Part shown: positions 23,938 to 33,365 of the stretch, in pieces
Layout of the letters: every line of letters starts with the position of its first letter
Numbering within the stretch: the stretch's first letter is position 1
Origin: Parachlamydiales bacterium
GTDB lineage: Bacteria > Chlamydiota > Chlamydiia > Chlamydiales > JABDDJ01
Length of the DNA stretch: 57,868 bases
Direction of reading: 5' to 3'
Assembly (NCBI GenBank): GCA_041671045.1
Contig: JBAZCF010000013.1
Coordinates: 1 to 57,868, forward strand
The notes under the pieces: generated by a model
Seen by the model: only the letters and a program-made list of their open reading frames with translations
What the model was told of the DNA's origin: nothing
Databases searched by the model: none
Position numbers and translations under genes: made by a program

Positions 23938-25152
23938 ATGAATTCTATTACATTTAATACATGCTTTCCTTGCACATTTTTTGATTCTGCAAAACAATCC
24001 ATTCTAAAATATAAAAGACTAGCGACAGTCTCATTTTCCTATTGTCATCAACAAATCGCTCTCTTCATTAAATGCCTATTTATCAAATTTAAAACTCCTA
24101 ATCCAAAAACGATACAAGCTGTAGAAATCGGATATTTGGCCGCTTGGCAAGTAAAGCAGTTGGCTTCACCCCGTCAAAATTACCCTATTCTTTCCACAGA
24201 AGTGCGTTTGGAACTTGTCAAACGTTGTTCAGATTTTACAGAAGACCAATGGCTAATGCTCTGCGAAGAGCAGGAGTTACCGGTGATTATAGAGGCGAAA
24301 ACGCACCTGTCCGAAATGCAACGCGTTTGCATTGCCTCCTTCCAGCAAAATGAAGTTCATACCGAATACGATGATTATGACCTTTATCCCGACTACTGCG
24401 CAACTTCCCCTCTTCCTAAAAACCTCTTCCAAGGTTGGATTGCAAACCTGTCCTGTGAATCTTTAGTTAATCTTTTGGTTGAGTACACTAACTCTTTTGA
24501 ACATATACAATGGGTATGGGAGAGCCTATCTAAAGAGAAAAAGGAAGAATTTGTCCTCCAGCTTTCCAAGCACAAAGTGGATGTCAATAAGCTGAACCAG
24601 CTCACAACATATCTTTTGAATTGGTATCAAGAGTCGTTTTTTGATGCCTGCAATGCAAAGAGCATACTCGTCAGCGAAATCATCGAGAGTCTTTATACAG
24701 GAATCAATAATAGAAACCTTTCCCTTAAAACGCGTTTGAGCAATGTGGATTTGTTGAATGGCCTGCACGCCAGAATTATAGCAGCAAACTCTTTCGTCCG
24801 ATATACCCGCATAGATAGGGAACTGCCAAAAGGTCTAGAGAGCGATAACTCTCTGCTGGGAGGAATATTTAATGAGATGTATCCCCCCGTAGAACCATTC
24901 TACGTACGAAAAATCATTGAAAAAAGCAAACGTTGCCCTAACCTTTTCGAGTGGCTGCACAACTTTTGGAAAGAGGCACCTCCGCAGAATCAATACCAAC
25001 TACAGCTCACCCTTTGCAGGTATTACTCAAAAGCAGAAATTGAAACGCGTCTTAACACCCCTAAGGAACAGTATCATAACTCGCTTGGTTGGTATATGGA
25101 GCAGACACGCCCCGATTTAGCTTTTATCCATAAGGACAAGTCAGAAGAATAA
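23938..25152 (+). CDS. Protein of unknown function (404 residues)
   Basis: A 404-residue cytosolic-looking protein that I do not recognise. The first 60 residues are basic and aromatic, with a weakly hydrophobic patch (QQIALFIKCLFIKFK). The rest is predicted mainly alpha-helical, with many Leu/Trp/Glu repeats (LVKRCSDFTEDQWLMLCEEQ, HIQWVWESLSKEKKEEF) that suggest a helical-repeat domain. There is an acidic YDDYDLYPDY segment near residue 145. Many chlamydial lineage-specific proteins look like this. It stands in a block of three unknown genes beside the effector locus, so a secreted or host-directed role is conceivable but not shown. Confidence 0.6.
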   Translation: MNSITFNTCFPCTFFDSAKQSILKYKRLATVSFSYCHQQIALFIKCLFIKFKTPNPKTIQAVEIGYLAAWQVKQLASPRQNYPILSTEVRLELVKRCSDFTEDQWLMLCEEQELPVIIEAKTHLSEMQRVCIASFQQNEVHTEYDDYDLYPDYCATSPLPKNLFQGWIANLSCESLVNLLVEYTNSFEHIQWVWESLSKEKKEEFVLQLSKHKVDVNKLNQLTTYLLNWYQESFFDACNAKSILVSEIIESLYTGINNRNLSLKTRLSNVDLLNGLHARIIAANSFVRYTRIDRELPKGLESDNSLLGGIFNEMYPPVEPFYVRKIIEKSKRCPNLFEWLHNFWKEAPPQNQYQLQLTLCRYYSKAEIETRLNTPKEQYHNSLGWYMEQTRPDLAFIHKDKSEE

Positions 25153-25238
25153 CTTGCAAGTTCGTAAACAAAATAATTTACCTTAAAAATCACCCTTGAT
25201 AGACTCGCTATTCCTAATATCTCACACACGGTTTAGCC

Positions 25239-25766
25239 ATGTCCTTAAACAACTTCCGTATTTCAGTCGAAACAACCGTACAAAATGCAAATCAAAAATT
25301 TGATGAATACGTTGTACACCCTATTGGAAAATGGCTTGACCAACACGAGCTGATAAAGACGATTGACATTGCCTCCAAGCATGTTTTTAGAAGCATACAA
25401 ATGCTGGGTTTCGTTGTCCTTCTACCCTACTCATCCATGACAAACTGCATTATAGGGATATTATGGAGTATTTCTTATCGAATAACTATTGAAAGGAAAT
25501 GCGATTTCCACTTTGCTGTCGTATCCTGCGCTGGCGGATATGCCCTTGGAAAAGCCCTTCCATCCTTGGCTGCACTGATTGATGGTACTGCCTTTATCTC
25601 TCTAAAAGCATTTGGACAAGTGATCATAGGAACTACCCCGCTAACACTATATCTCTTAGCTGTTGTATGGATTTCCTACGCGGCCGTGCAAGCCATCAAG
25701 ATACAACAACAAAACAATGGACAACTACAACAGACTAAAGTCCCAAGCTGTTGCAGCGGTAGCTAA
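25239..25766 (+). CDS. Small membrane protein with Inc-like hydrophobic lobe
   Basis: A 175-residue protein. Residues about 50-80 form one hydrophobic stretch (MLGFVVLLPYSSM, then IIGILWSIS). A second longer set covers about 90-155 (VSCAGGYALGKALPSLAALI, then LTLYLLAVVWISYAA), giving three to four membrane segments without a Sec signal. The N-terminal 45 residues are hydrophilic; the tail is Gln-rich and ends CCSGS. Paired hydrophobic lobes with no signal peptide resemble chlamydial inclusion-membrane (Inc) proteins exported by type III secretion. That is an analogy only. The ribosome site is poor, and no homologue is recognised. Confidence 0.5.
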   Translation: MSLNNFRISVETTVQNANQKFDEYVVHPIGKWLDQHELIKTIDIASKHVFRSIQMLGFVVLLPYSSMTNCIIGILWSISYRITIERKCDFHFAVVSCAGGYALGKALPSLAALIDGTAFISLKAFGQVIIGTTPLTLYLLAVVWISYAAVQAIKIQQQNNGQLQQTKVPSCCSGS

Positions 25767-25781
25767 TTGCAAGGGTGCTTC

Positions 25782-26486
25782 TTAATCTATCCGCCCTACT
25801 AGAGGTCTTCTGATAAACAGATTATGCACGACTTTGCTCATAAGCCCAAGGGGGGAAGCCGCGGTGGTTAACACTGTAAAGGTTCCGCCTCCTACCCATC
25901 TGGTCATAGCTTCAAACAACTCGAAAGGAAAAAGCGTATATTCCGCTTTTTGTGAGTATTTTAAAGCTCCATCCGCTTCACGCATTTGAACATCAGTTCT
26001 GCGGTCTGTTTTATTATCGGGGCTTAAATGCCAGGTAAATGAGTGGGTAGCGAAATCATAACATTTTGCCGGTGCACTCGTGAAAAAATCTCCATATAAA
26101 TCTTTATCATTCCACAAACTTACTAATTTCCGGACCGTATCTAGAGTTAACAGCTGTCTTCCTATATAATTAACAGAGGCATGTCCTGCCTTTAAAACTA
26201 AACCTAAGGGAAGGATGGTAAAAGTGCCGGCAACCACAACGCAGGGTGTGATGACTCTTTTGACTAAACTTTCAGTCAGTTTTACAACATAGGGGTCAAA
26301 AATAGTGCCCGTATACATCGTTTTTTTCCCATCAGCGTCCTCTAATAAGTATGTCTTAAAAATCAGATTAAAACGCGGATAGGACGTGATTTCATTATGC
26401 CAACTTAGTTTACTAAGTGCATAACGTATTGTACTTATATAAAGCTTAAGAACAGAATCACCGATATTATTTGATGTATTAGTCAT
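25782..26486 (-). CDS. Protein of unknown function with two hydrophobic segments
   Basis: A 234-residue protein converging on the Inc-like gene. One hydrophobic stretch is near residue 75-100 (RVITPCVVVAGTFTILPLGLVLKAG). A second is near 195-215 (GGGTFTVLTTAASPLGLMSK). Both contain a T-F-T-(I/V)-L-x-x-x-x-PLG core, suggesting an internal duplication of a membrane hairpin. Between them lies a hydrophilic part with SFTWHLSPDNKTDRRTDVQ. There is no signal peptide. I recognise no family. The repeated hydrophobic core and the neighbours point to a chlamydia-specific membrane protein. Confidence 0.5.
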   Translation of the reverse strand: MTNTSNNIGDSVLKLYISTIRYALSKLSWHNEITSYPRFNLIFKTYLLEDADGKKTMYTGTIFDPYVVKLTESLVKRVITPCVVVAGTFTILPLGLVLKAGHASVNYIGRQLLTLDTVRKLVSLWNDKDLYGDFFTSAPAKCYDFATHSFTWHLSPDNKTDRRTDVQMREADGALKYSQKAEYTLFPFELFEAMTRWVGGGTFTVLTTAASPLGLMSKVVHNLFIRRPLVGRID

Positions 26487-26591
26487 ACAAACTCACAAAA
26501 AAATATATTATAGTCATCATAATATCATTTAACCGATTATACATATATAAAATTATTATTGCTTTAAATGTCCTGTTTTTAGAAGATAGCC

Positions 26592-26610
26592 TTTATCTAA
26601 ATAAGATAAA
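26592..26610. promoter_or_regulatory. Inverted repeat between divergent genes
   Basis: TTTATCT and AGATAAA form a perfect 7-bp inverted repeat around 5 bases. It lies between the unknown minus-strand gene and the proBAC operon, 107 bases ahead of proB. It could be an operator. The region is AT-rich, so chance is possible. Confidence 0.3.
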
Positions 26611-26716
26611 TTATGTTGCATCTTTACACTTTTCAACTTTCTCTTCCGCTTTGTCCCCCCTTGGGGTAATTACTTCGTTTTGCACTCACTTCATCTACTC
26701 ACATTCTAAAGGAAAA

Positions 26717-27838
26717 ATGAAAACTACAAAAAAAATTGTGGTCAAAGCAGGCACAAGTACCCTGACCCAAGGTTCAAAAAAACTCTCCCGCAAGTTTATG
26801 CTGGAGCTTACAAGACAGCTTGCTACACTCCACACCAAGGGCGTAGAAATTATCCTTGTTTCCTCAGGCGCTATTGCTGCAGGACGGGAAGTGCTGCAAC
26901 ATCCTACTGTAGAACGCTCTCTTCCTTCCAAACAGATGTTTGCCTCCGTAGGCCAAGCACACCTGATGCAAATATGGTCTGATCTATTTTCCATCTTTGA
27001 AATTCATGTGGGACAACTTCTACTCACACGTGATGACCTGTCCCATCGTAAACGCTACCTTAACGCTAGGGATACTCTCACTTGTTTGCTACAACACAAG
27101 ATCATTCCTATCATTAATGAGAACGACTCTGTCGCGACCAAAGAAATCAGGGTAGGCGATAATGATAATCTAGCTGCTTTAGTCGCAAACGTCATCGGCG
27201 CTGACTTATTAATCCTCCTAACTGACCAAGGGGGATTGTTTACCGCTGATCCACGTCTAAACCCTAATGCTAAATTGATCCCGCATATCGATACTATCGA
27301 TGAATCTATCTTCGCCCTTGCCAAAGGATCATCCACATCTTTAGGAACAGGCGGTATGTATACTAAAATTGAGGCCGCACAAACGGCAGCCCACAGCGGC
27401 ACACCCACAATCATCGCATCTGCAGCCCACCCCAATGTCCTTTTGGAGATTATGGACGGAGTGAAAATCGGATCCCTATTCCAGACTTCTATTACCCCAC
27501 AGGAAAGCAGGAAGCGGTGGCTCCTTTCCGAGAAAAAACAAGGCAGCATCCATGTTGACCAGGGCGCAGCCACCAAAATTATGCATGGCGGAGCAAGCTT
27601 GCTCCCCTCCGGAATCACCCATACCTCAAAAGACTTCGACCGCGGGGCAGTGATACAGATTGTGGATCCGCAAGGAAAACCCATCGCAGCAGGCGTTAGC
27701 AACTATGACAGCGCTGAAATAACCCGTCTCGTCGGCAAACAATCTGCTGCTATCGAAGAGATTTTAGGATATTCTTATGGCCATGAAGTGGTCCACCGCA
27801 CTAATATGACACGCTTAAAATCTATGGAGACTGCCTAA
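26717..27838 (+). CDS. proB: Glutamate 5-kinase ProB
   Basis: A 373-residue enzyme that phosphorylates glutamate in the first step of proline synthesis. The amino-acid-kinase domain starts at once (KIVVKAGTSTLTQ, a KxGS/T-like motif). It continues with LVSSGAIAAGRE, INENDSVATKE (substrate) and GTGGMYTKIEAA (ATP). A C-terminal PUA domain begins near residue 275 (GSIHVDQGAATKIMHGGASLLPSG region) and is typical of feedback-regulated ProB. The start at 26717 follows AAAGGA; the upstream ATG 26651 adds an unlikely tail. The stop overlaps the proA start by one base. Confidence 0.93.
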   Translation: MKTTKKIVVKAGTSTLTQGSKKLSRKFMLELTRQLATLHTKGVEIILVSSGAIAAGREVLQHPTVERSLPSKQMFASVGQAHLMQIWSDLFSIFEIHVGQLLLTRDDLSHRKRYLNARDTLTCLLQHKIIPIINENDSVATKEIRVGDNDNLAALVANVIGADLLILLTDQGGLFTADPRLNPNAKLIPHIDTIDESIFALAKGSSTSLGTGGMYTKIEAAQTAAHSGTPTIIASAAHPNVLLEIMDGVKIGSLFQTSITPQESRKRWLLSEKKQGSIHVDQGAATKIMHGGASLLPSGITHTSKDFDRGAVIQIVDPQGKPIAAGVSNYDSAEITRLVGKQSAAIEEILGYSYGHEVVHRTNMTRLKSMETA

Positions 27839-29109
27839 TGAGCAAAAAAACCACACTGAATGCCGTGGCAGAAACAGCAAAGAAAGCGAGTTTGCCTTTA
27901 GCAAGCGCTAGCACCAAACAGAAGAATGATGCAATCAAAGCATTAGGCAGTTTGTTGAAAAAGCATTCCAAAGCAATTCTGGAAGCTAATTTAAGCGATA
28001 TCCACTCTGCAAAGGCGAAGGGTTTAGATGAGAGTATGATCGACCGTCTATCCCTACAAGGCAACCGTTTAGAAGGAATCATCCACGATTTAAATCATAT
28101 TATAGAGCTGCCTGATCCGGTAGGGGAATGCTTCGACAGAAATACCATTGGCAGCCTGCAAATCCTAAAATGCAGGACACCTATCGGTGTACTAGGAGTC
28201 ATCTATGAGTCGAGACCTAATGTCACTATCGATATTGCTGCCCTAGCCATCAAATCAGGCAACTGTGCCCTGCTGCGCGGAGGTTCAGAGACATTACTAA
28301 CAAATACAGTACTGGTAAAAATCATTCAAGAAGCCTTGACAAAAGCTAAACTCCCCAAAACTGCAGTCCAAATGATTCCTGGAATTGACCGTGAGCAAGT
28401 GAAGAAAATGCTACGCCTGCACGGCTACATAGATCTGATCATTCCACGGGGAGGAGCAGCCCTGCATCAATTTTGCCGCGACAACAGCTCTATCCCTGTT
28501 ATCACAGGAGGAATCGGGATTTGCCATCTTTTTGTCGATGAATCGGCACATCTAGACAGCTCCCTCCCGGTGATTTCAAATGCAAAAGTACAGCGCCCCA
28601 CAGTATGTAATGCGCTGGATACACTGCTGGTACATGAAAGTATAGCGGCAAAGTTTATTCCCCAGGTGATAAAAGCTTTAGGTCAACAAGGTGTAAGCTT
28701 TCGCCTAGACGACTTAAGTTGGAAAATCATAGCCCGAGGCCATACCAAAAAAGGATGCATCAAAGCAGGACCTGAAGATTGGGATACTGAGTGGCTGAGC
28801 TTAGTTTTAGGAATCAAAGTTGTAAAAAATTTGGAAGAAGCGATTGATCATATCCATACTCATAGCTCCGGACACAGCGATGGTATCCTGACAGAAAACC
28901 CTCATAATGCATCCCATTTCATCAAAGTCATCAATTCCGCTGCCGTTTACATTAATGCCTCTACACGATTTACCGATGGCGGACAATTAGGGCTGGGAGC
29001 AGAGGTCGCCATCAGCACACAAAAGCTGCATGCACGCGGACCGATGGGATTAAAAGAATTAACCACGTATAAGTGGATTATTAAAGGAAACTATACCTCT
29101 AGGCAATAA
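27838..29109 (+). CDS. proA: Glutamate-5-semialdehyde dehydrogenase ProA
   Basis: A 423-residue NADPH-dependent gamma-glutamyl phosphate reductase, the second proline step. Family marks are RTPIGVLGVIYESRPNVT, IKSGNCALLRGGSE, the catalytic cysteine in KVQRPTVCNALDTLLVHE, and the late STRFTDGGQLGLGAEVAIST. The length matches E. coli ProA (417). It begins on the last base of the proB stop codon and lies one base before proC, so the three genes form one operon. ProB and ProA normally work as a complex that protects the unstable acyl phosphate. Confidence 0.94.
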   Translation: MSKKTTLNAVAETAKKASLPLASASTKQKNDAIKALGSLLKKHSKAILEANLSDIHSAKAKGLDESMIDRLSLQGNRLEGIIHDLNHIIELPDPVGECFDRNTIGSLQILKCRTPIGVLGVIYESRPNVTIDIAALAIKSGNCALLRGGSETLLTNTVLVKIIQEALTKAKLPKTAVQMIPGIDREQVKKMLRLHGYIDLIIPRGGAALHQFCRDNSSIPVITGGIGICHLFVDESAHLDSSLPVISNAKVQRPTVCNALDTLLVHESIAAKFIPQVIKALGQQGVSFRLDDLSWKIIARGHTKKGCIKAGPEDWDTEWLSLVLGIKVVKNLEEAIDHIHTHSSGHSDGILTENPHNASHFIKVINSAAVYINASTRFTDGGQLGLGAEVAISTQKLHARGPMGLKELTTYKWIIKGNYTSRQ

Positions 29110-29110
29110 C

Positions 29111-29893
29111 ATGCGTATTACGATCATTGGTTGTGGAAATATGGGCAGCGGAATTGCACAGCGATTTGCTCCTTTGCATGACGTCTACTTATATGACCGC
29201 AACATGCAGAAGGTCGAGCAGCTTGTAAAACAAGGTTGTGGAAAAGTTTGTCACAATTTAGATGAGGCCTTCAAAACTTCTGACATCCTCCTTTTAGCAA
29301 TTAAACCGCAAAATTTGGACGCCTTTGTACAGACAATCCCTTCCCAGACCAAGAAGGATCAAACCATCCTTAGCATTTTGTCAGGGGTTACACTGAAAAA
29401 ATTACAATCACTTTTCCCAAACAATACGGTTGTTAGAATGATGCCTAACTTGGCTATTATCTACGGGGAAGGACTCATTGGACTGGCAGCGGAAAACTTA
29501 TCTTCGGAGCAAAAAGAGGTTTATACGGATTTATGTTCTTCTCTAGGAAAAGTCTATTGGTTTCCAGAGCCTAAATTTAATGCATTCACTTCCTTAGGAG
29601 GCTGCGGACCAGCCTTTGTCCTCACTTTGATAGAAGCCATGACTGAATCAGGAATAGCGATGGGATTTAATGCTAAAGATTCTTTGCATATTGTTCTGCA
29701 AATGATCAAAGGAAGTATAGAGCTCCTAGAAAAGGGGGATGAACACCCTGCAGAACTCCGGTGGAAAATTGCCTCCCCAGGGGGATTGACCATCGCAGGA
29801 ATGCGAAAAATGGAAGAATTGGGTGTTAGGGCGGGTATTATGAACACATTTCTTGCAACATACGAACGTACTAAAGAATTAGAAAACGAATAA
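29111..29893 (+). CDS. proC: Pyrroline-5-carboxylate reductase ProC
   Basis: A 260-residue enzyme making the last proline step with NAD(P)H. The N-terminal Rossmann motif IIGCGNMGSGIAQRF, the segment LLAIKPQNL, the RMMPNLA motif and the C-terminal SPGGLTIAGMRKMEE are all standard for ProC. The family is usually about 270 residues, so it is full length. It starts one base after proA. With proB and proA it gives a complete glutamate-to-proline route, which Chlamydiaceae lack, consistent with a less reduced chlamydial relative. Confidence 0.93.
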   Translation: MRITIIGCGNMGSGIAQRFAPLHDVYLYDRNMQKVEQLVKQGCGKVCHNLDEAFKTSDILLLAIKPQNLDAFVQTIPSQTKKDQTILSILSGVTLKKLQSLFPNNTVVRMMPNLAIIYGEGLIGLAAENLSSEQKEVYTDLCSSLGKVYWFPEPKFNAFTSLGGCGPAFVLTLIEAMTESGIAMGFNAKDSLHIVLQMIKGSIELLEKGDEHPAELRWKIASPGGLTIAGMRKMEELGVRAGIMNTFLATYERTKELENE

Positions 29894-29990
29894 TTACAAT
29901 TCCACATCAATTTATTTTTATTCGTAATTAATTCACAAAAGATTTTATAATAAACTAAAAACTCCTCATTAAATTCAAACGAGTACTTAT

Positions 29991-30974
29991 ATGTTAAAAG
30001 GGGTAATCCTTGCCCTAAGCGCCTGCTTTGTATGGGGGTTGATCTTTGTAATTCCCACGTATTTGCATGCCTTCTCGCCTATAGAAATCGCCCTAGGACG
30101 CCATTTTGTAAATGGTCTTACTTCACTCTTTTTCTTTTGCTTTTGCTTTAAAAAGCTAATTAATTTACCTAAACTAATGTGGTTCAAAGCTTTAAAATTC
30201 GCCCTCATCGTTAATATCATCTATTATACTTGCATTGTCCTAGGCGTGCAGCTCGCCGATGCTGCTATTACCACCCTAATCGCCGGTATTGCCCCCATCA
30301 CTATCGCTTTATATGGCAACTGGCAGCAAAATGAATGCGACTATAAAAAACTCATCCTTCCCTGCATACTTATCTTTGCAGGTTTAATTCTTGTAAACGC
30401 CCAAAGTCTATTCACACACTCTGATACTCTTTCCGTAAATAACTATATTCTCGGCATCCTCTTTGCATCCATCGCCTTAATAGCCTGGTCTTGGTTCGTA
30501 GTGGCAAACACTCAATTCCTTAAAACATGCCCCACGTTAACCTATTTTGAATGGGCTTCTATGCTAGGTGTCGCGACACTCTTCTGGGTCGTCATCGGCA
30601 CTGCAATCATGGGCTTTTTTGTCCTCGATACCTCCCAACTCCAAAGATATATGATCCCCTCTGATGAACTTACAACTTTCCTCGTAGGCATCGGCATTCT
30701 CGGCTGCATCTGCTCTTGGCTAGGGACTTTCCTCTGGAACTCCGGTTGCACCCACCTCCCTCTTTCCCTAAGCGGACAACTGACCATTTTCGAAACTCTC
30801 TTCGGCCTTACTTTTGTCTTCGCTCTGGACCAAAGACTCCCTACCCTCCTAGAGTTCTCCGGTATTCTCCTTATGCTCCTTGCCGTCCTCTACTGTATGA
30901 ATACTTTCATGCCTCAGCATTCACACGCTCTACCCGCAGCCGTTAAGGTCAAAGCCAACGACCTTCCTGACTAA
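29991..30974 (+). CDS. DMT-superfamily transporter (EamA type)
   Basis: A 327-residue membrane protein with about ten hydrophobic segments arranged as two EamA repeats. The first repeat begins KGVILALSACFVWGLIFVIP. The second begins NYILGILFASIALIAWSWFVV. An SGQLTIFETLFGL segment lies in the penultimate helix. Such exporters carry amino acids or other metabolites, or antibiotics; the substrate cannot be read. It follows proC after 97 bases, including an AT-rich gap, so it may or may not belong to that operon. Amino-acid export near proline genes would be plausible but is unproven. Confidence 0.85.
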   Translation: MLKGVILALSACFVWGLIFVIPTYLHAFSPIEIALGRHFVNGLTSLFFFCFCFKKLINLPKLMWFKALKFALIVNIIYYTCIVLGVQLADAAITTLIAGIAPITIALYGNWQQNECDYKKLILPCILIFAGLILVNAQSLFTHSDTLSVNNYILGILFASIALIAWSWFVVANTQFLKTCPTLTYFEWASMLGVATLFWVVIGTAIMGFFVLDTSQLQRYMIPSDELTTFLVGIGILGCICSWLGTFLWNSGCTHLPLSLSGQLTIFETLFGLTFVFALDQRLPTLLEFSGILLMLLAVLYCMNTFMPQHSHALPAAVKVKANDLPD

Positions 30975-31035
30975 ACATTTCATTTACAATTCACACCCTT
31001 TGGAATATACCTAAATTTTTTAACGGGGTGTTCCA

Positions 31036-32967
31036 ATGGGCAAAAACGTCACGCAAAAGTTAATCGAATCTCACCTCCTCTCCGGCAGCCTGCAAACCGG
31101 CGCTGAAATCGGACTCCGCATCGATCAAACACTCACTCAAGATGCAACCGGTACAATGGTGATGTTGGAACTAGAAGCAATGGGTATCGACACTGTTAAA
31201 ACGGAACTCTCTGCACAATACGTCGATCACAATCTCCTACAAACCGATTTCAAAAATGCCGACGACCATATTTTCTTACAGACTGCATGCCAACGCTTTG
31301 GCATCTGGTACAGCCGCGCAGGAAATGGTGTCAGCCATCCGGTACATATGGAACGCTTCGGCATTCCGGGTAAAACTCTGCTAGGCTCCGACAGCCACAC
31401 TCCCGCAGCAGGCTCAATGGGAATGCTCGCCATTGGTGCAGGAGGTCTGGAAGTGGCCCTTGCTATGATCGGGGAACCTTTCTTTCTGCGCATGCCAAAA
31501 ATCATGGGTGTTAAACTCACGGGAAAACTGCCCGAATGGGTCAGCGCTAAAGATATTATCCTGGAAATGCTGCGCCGTTATTCCGTCAAAGGCGGCGTAG
31601 GAAAAATCATCGAATATTACGGCCCAGGACTGCAATACCTCACCGCCATGGACAGGCACGTCATTGCTAATATGGGTGCTGAACTGGGGGCTACAACCAC
31701 TGTTTTCCCTTCAGATCAAGCCGTAAAGCAATTTCTTACCGAGCAAGGACGTGAGAAAGACTGGAAAGAGCTCATTGCAGATCCCGATGCTACCTATGAT
31801 CTGAATGATGAGATCAACCTTTCAGAATTGGAACCTCTTATCGCGCTCCCGAGCAGCCCAGACAAAGTTGTGACCGTCAGATCTGTCGCCGGAAAGGAAA
31901 TCTACCAATCCATGATCGGCTCATCAGCCAACCCCGGCTTCAGAGACTTTGCCATCGCAGCAGAAATTGTCAACGGCAAGCAAGTACACGAAAGGGTATC
32001 TTTCGATATCAATCCCACTTCACGCAAAATCCTGGATGACCTAATCCGCCTAGGTTATTTGGAGAAACTCGTCTATGCTGGCGGGAGGATACATCAAGCC
32101 GGCTGTAATGGTTGCATAGGCATGGGACAAGCCCCAGCCACAGAGCGTAACAGCCTGCGTACTGTCCCTCGTAATTTTCCCGGGCGCTCAGGAACTAAAG
32201 AAGATGCCGTCTTCCTTTGCAGTCCTGAAACAGCTGCTGCTTCAGCCCTGAAGGGAGCTATCTGCGATCCGCGCGACTTAGGCATCCCCTACCCTCACGT
32301 CAAAGAACCTGAAAAAGGGCATCTCAACCCTTATATGATTCTGCCCCCCACTAAGAACAATCGTGAGATCCATCTGGAAAAAGGCCCCAACATTAAACCA
32401 TTACCCGATTTTGTCCCTCTACAAGATCACATCGAGGGCCCCGTCCTCATTAAAGTGGGCGATAATATCTCTACCGATGAGATCTTACCGGCAGGGGCCA
32501 AAGTCCTCCCCTTCCGCAGCAACATTCCCGAGATCAGCAAGTTCACGTTTGCACAAGTGGATGAAAGCTACTATACACGTGCACTGAAGTACCAGAAGCA
32601 AGGACATTTTATCATTGCAGGATCAAATTATGGACAAGGCTCCAGCCGTGAACACGCTGTCATGGCCCCTAAGTACTTAGGTGTACGTGCAGTCATCGCC
32701 AAAACCTTTGCGCGCATCCACTGGCAGAACCTTGCCAATTTTGGTATTCTAGCCTTAAGTTTTATTGAAAACATCGATTACGATAGAATTGCCCCCCAGG
32801 ATATTCTCATTATCGAGAGTGCACGAGAACAACTCATCGAAAGTTCTGAAATTATTGTGAGCAATAAAACACAGAATTATACTTTTAAAACTACCCATGC
32901 TCTCACTCCCCGTCAAGTGGAAATGGTTCTGGCAGGAAGCGTGATCAATCTGCACAGAAAGAATTAA
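31036..32967 (+). CDS. Aconitate hydratase, Aquifex-type
   Basis: A 643-residue aconitase-superfamily enzyme interconverting citrate and isocitrate. It shows TLLGSDSHTPAAGSMGMLAIG, the CxxC cluster pair in AGCNGCIGMGQ near residue 360, and the swivel domain with SNYGQGSSREHAVMAP. Its length and the GNGVSHPVHMERFG segment fit the shorter Aquifex-like aconitase group, not E. coli AcnA (891) or AcnB. The segment that usually holds the first cluster cysteine (GSCTNS) reads IGSSANPGFRD, with Ser instead of Cys. This may be normal for the subfamily or may alter the cluster. Homoaconitase or isopropylmalate isomerase are less likely given the single-chain layout. Confidence 0.82.
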   Translation: MGKNVTQKLIESHLLSGSLQTGAEIGLRIDQTLTQDATGTMVMLELEAMGIDTVKTELSAQYVDHNLLQTDFKNADDHIFLQTACQRFGIWYSRAGNGVSHPVHMERFGIPGKTLLGSDSHTPAAGSMGMLAIGAGGLEVALAMIGEPFFLRMPKIMGVKLTGKLPEWVSAKDIILEMLRRYSVKGGVGKIIEYYGPGLQYLTAMDRHVIANMGAELGATTTVFPSDQAVKQFLTEQGREKDWKELIADPDATYDLNDEINLSELEPLIALPSSPDKVVTVRSVAGKEIYQSMIGSSANPGFRDFAIAAEIVNGKQVHERVSFDINPTSRKILDDLIRLGYLEKLVYAGGRIHQAGCNGCIGMGQAPATERNSLRTVPRNFPGRSGTKEDAVFLCSPETAAASALKGAICDPRDLGIPYPHVKEPEKGHLNPYMILPPTKNNREIHLEKGPNIKPLPDFVPLQDHIEGPVLIKVGDNISTDEILPAGAKVLPFRSNIPEISKFTFAQVDESYYTRALKYQKQGHFIIAGSNYGQGSSREHAVMAPKYLGVRAVIAKTFARIHWQNLANFGILALSFIENIDYDRIAPQDILIIESAREQLIESSEIIVSNKTQNYTFKTTHALTPRQVEMVLAGSVINLHRKN

Positions 32968-33365
32968 GTCGTGATAAAACGAGCTAGGTAGTTTTTAAGT
33001 GTCTTTTCTAGTACCTGGAATTCCAAAGGTTTGCTCAAATAATCATCCATGCCCACTTCTACAGATTTCTTTTTGTCCTTCTCTTGAATACTCGCTGTGA
33101 GAGCAATAACAATGGGTTGTGGGTCGCCTAACTTCCTTATTTCCTTGGTGGCATCATACCCATCCATATAAGGCATACGGATATCCATCAAAATAAGGTC
33201 ATATTTTACAGCTTTGGCTTTCTCAACTGCTTCCAAACCATTCTCTGCTGAATCGGGAATAATCCCCACCATTGTCAGCATCTCGGAAATGATTTCGCGG
33301 TTAATATCAAAATCCTCCACCACCAAAACTTTAGCTCCATTAAAATTCGTTTTAAACTGCAACAT
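32964..33365 (-). CDS. Single-domain response regulator (CheY-like)
   Basis: A 133-residue receiver domain with no output domain. It shows the acidic pocket in VVEDFDINRE, the phospho-acceptor aspartate in LILMDIRMPYMDGYDA, the Thr in IALTASIQEK and the Lys in YLSKPLEF. The gene overlaps the 3' end of the sensor kinase gene upstream by 14 bases, so the two are translated together as a kinase-receiver pair. With no DNA-binding domain, it must act by protein contact or in a phosphorelay. Its last bases overlap the end of the aconitase gene on the opposite strand. Confidence 0.92.
   Translation of the reverse strand: MLQFKTNFNGAKVLVVEDFDINREIISEMLTMVGIIPDSAENGLEAVEKAKAVKYDLILMDIRMPYMDGYDATKEIRKLGDPQPIVIALTASIQEKDKKKSVEVGMDDYLSKPLEFQVLEKTLKNYLARFITT

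Noticed and set aside
27055..27702. 215-residue open frame opposite proB
   Set aside because: It lies wholly antisense within proB; the proB motifs are unmistakable.
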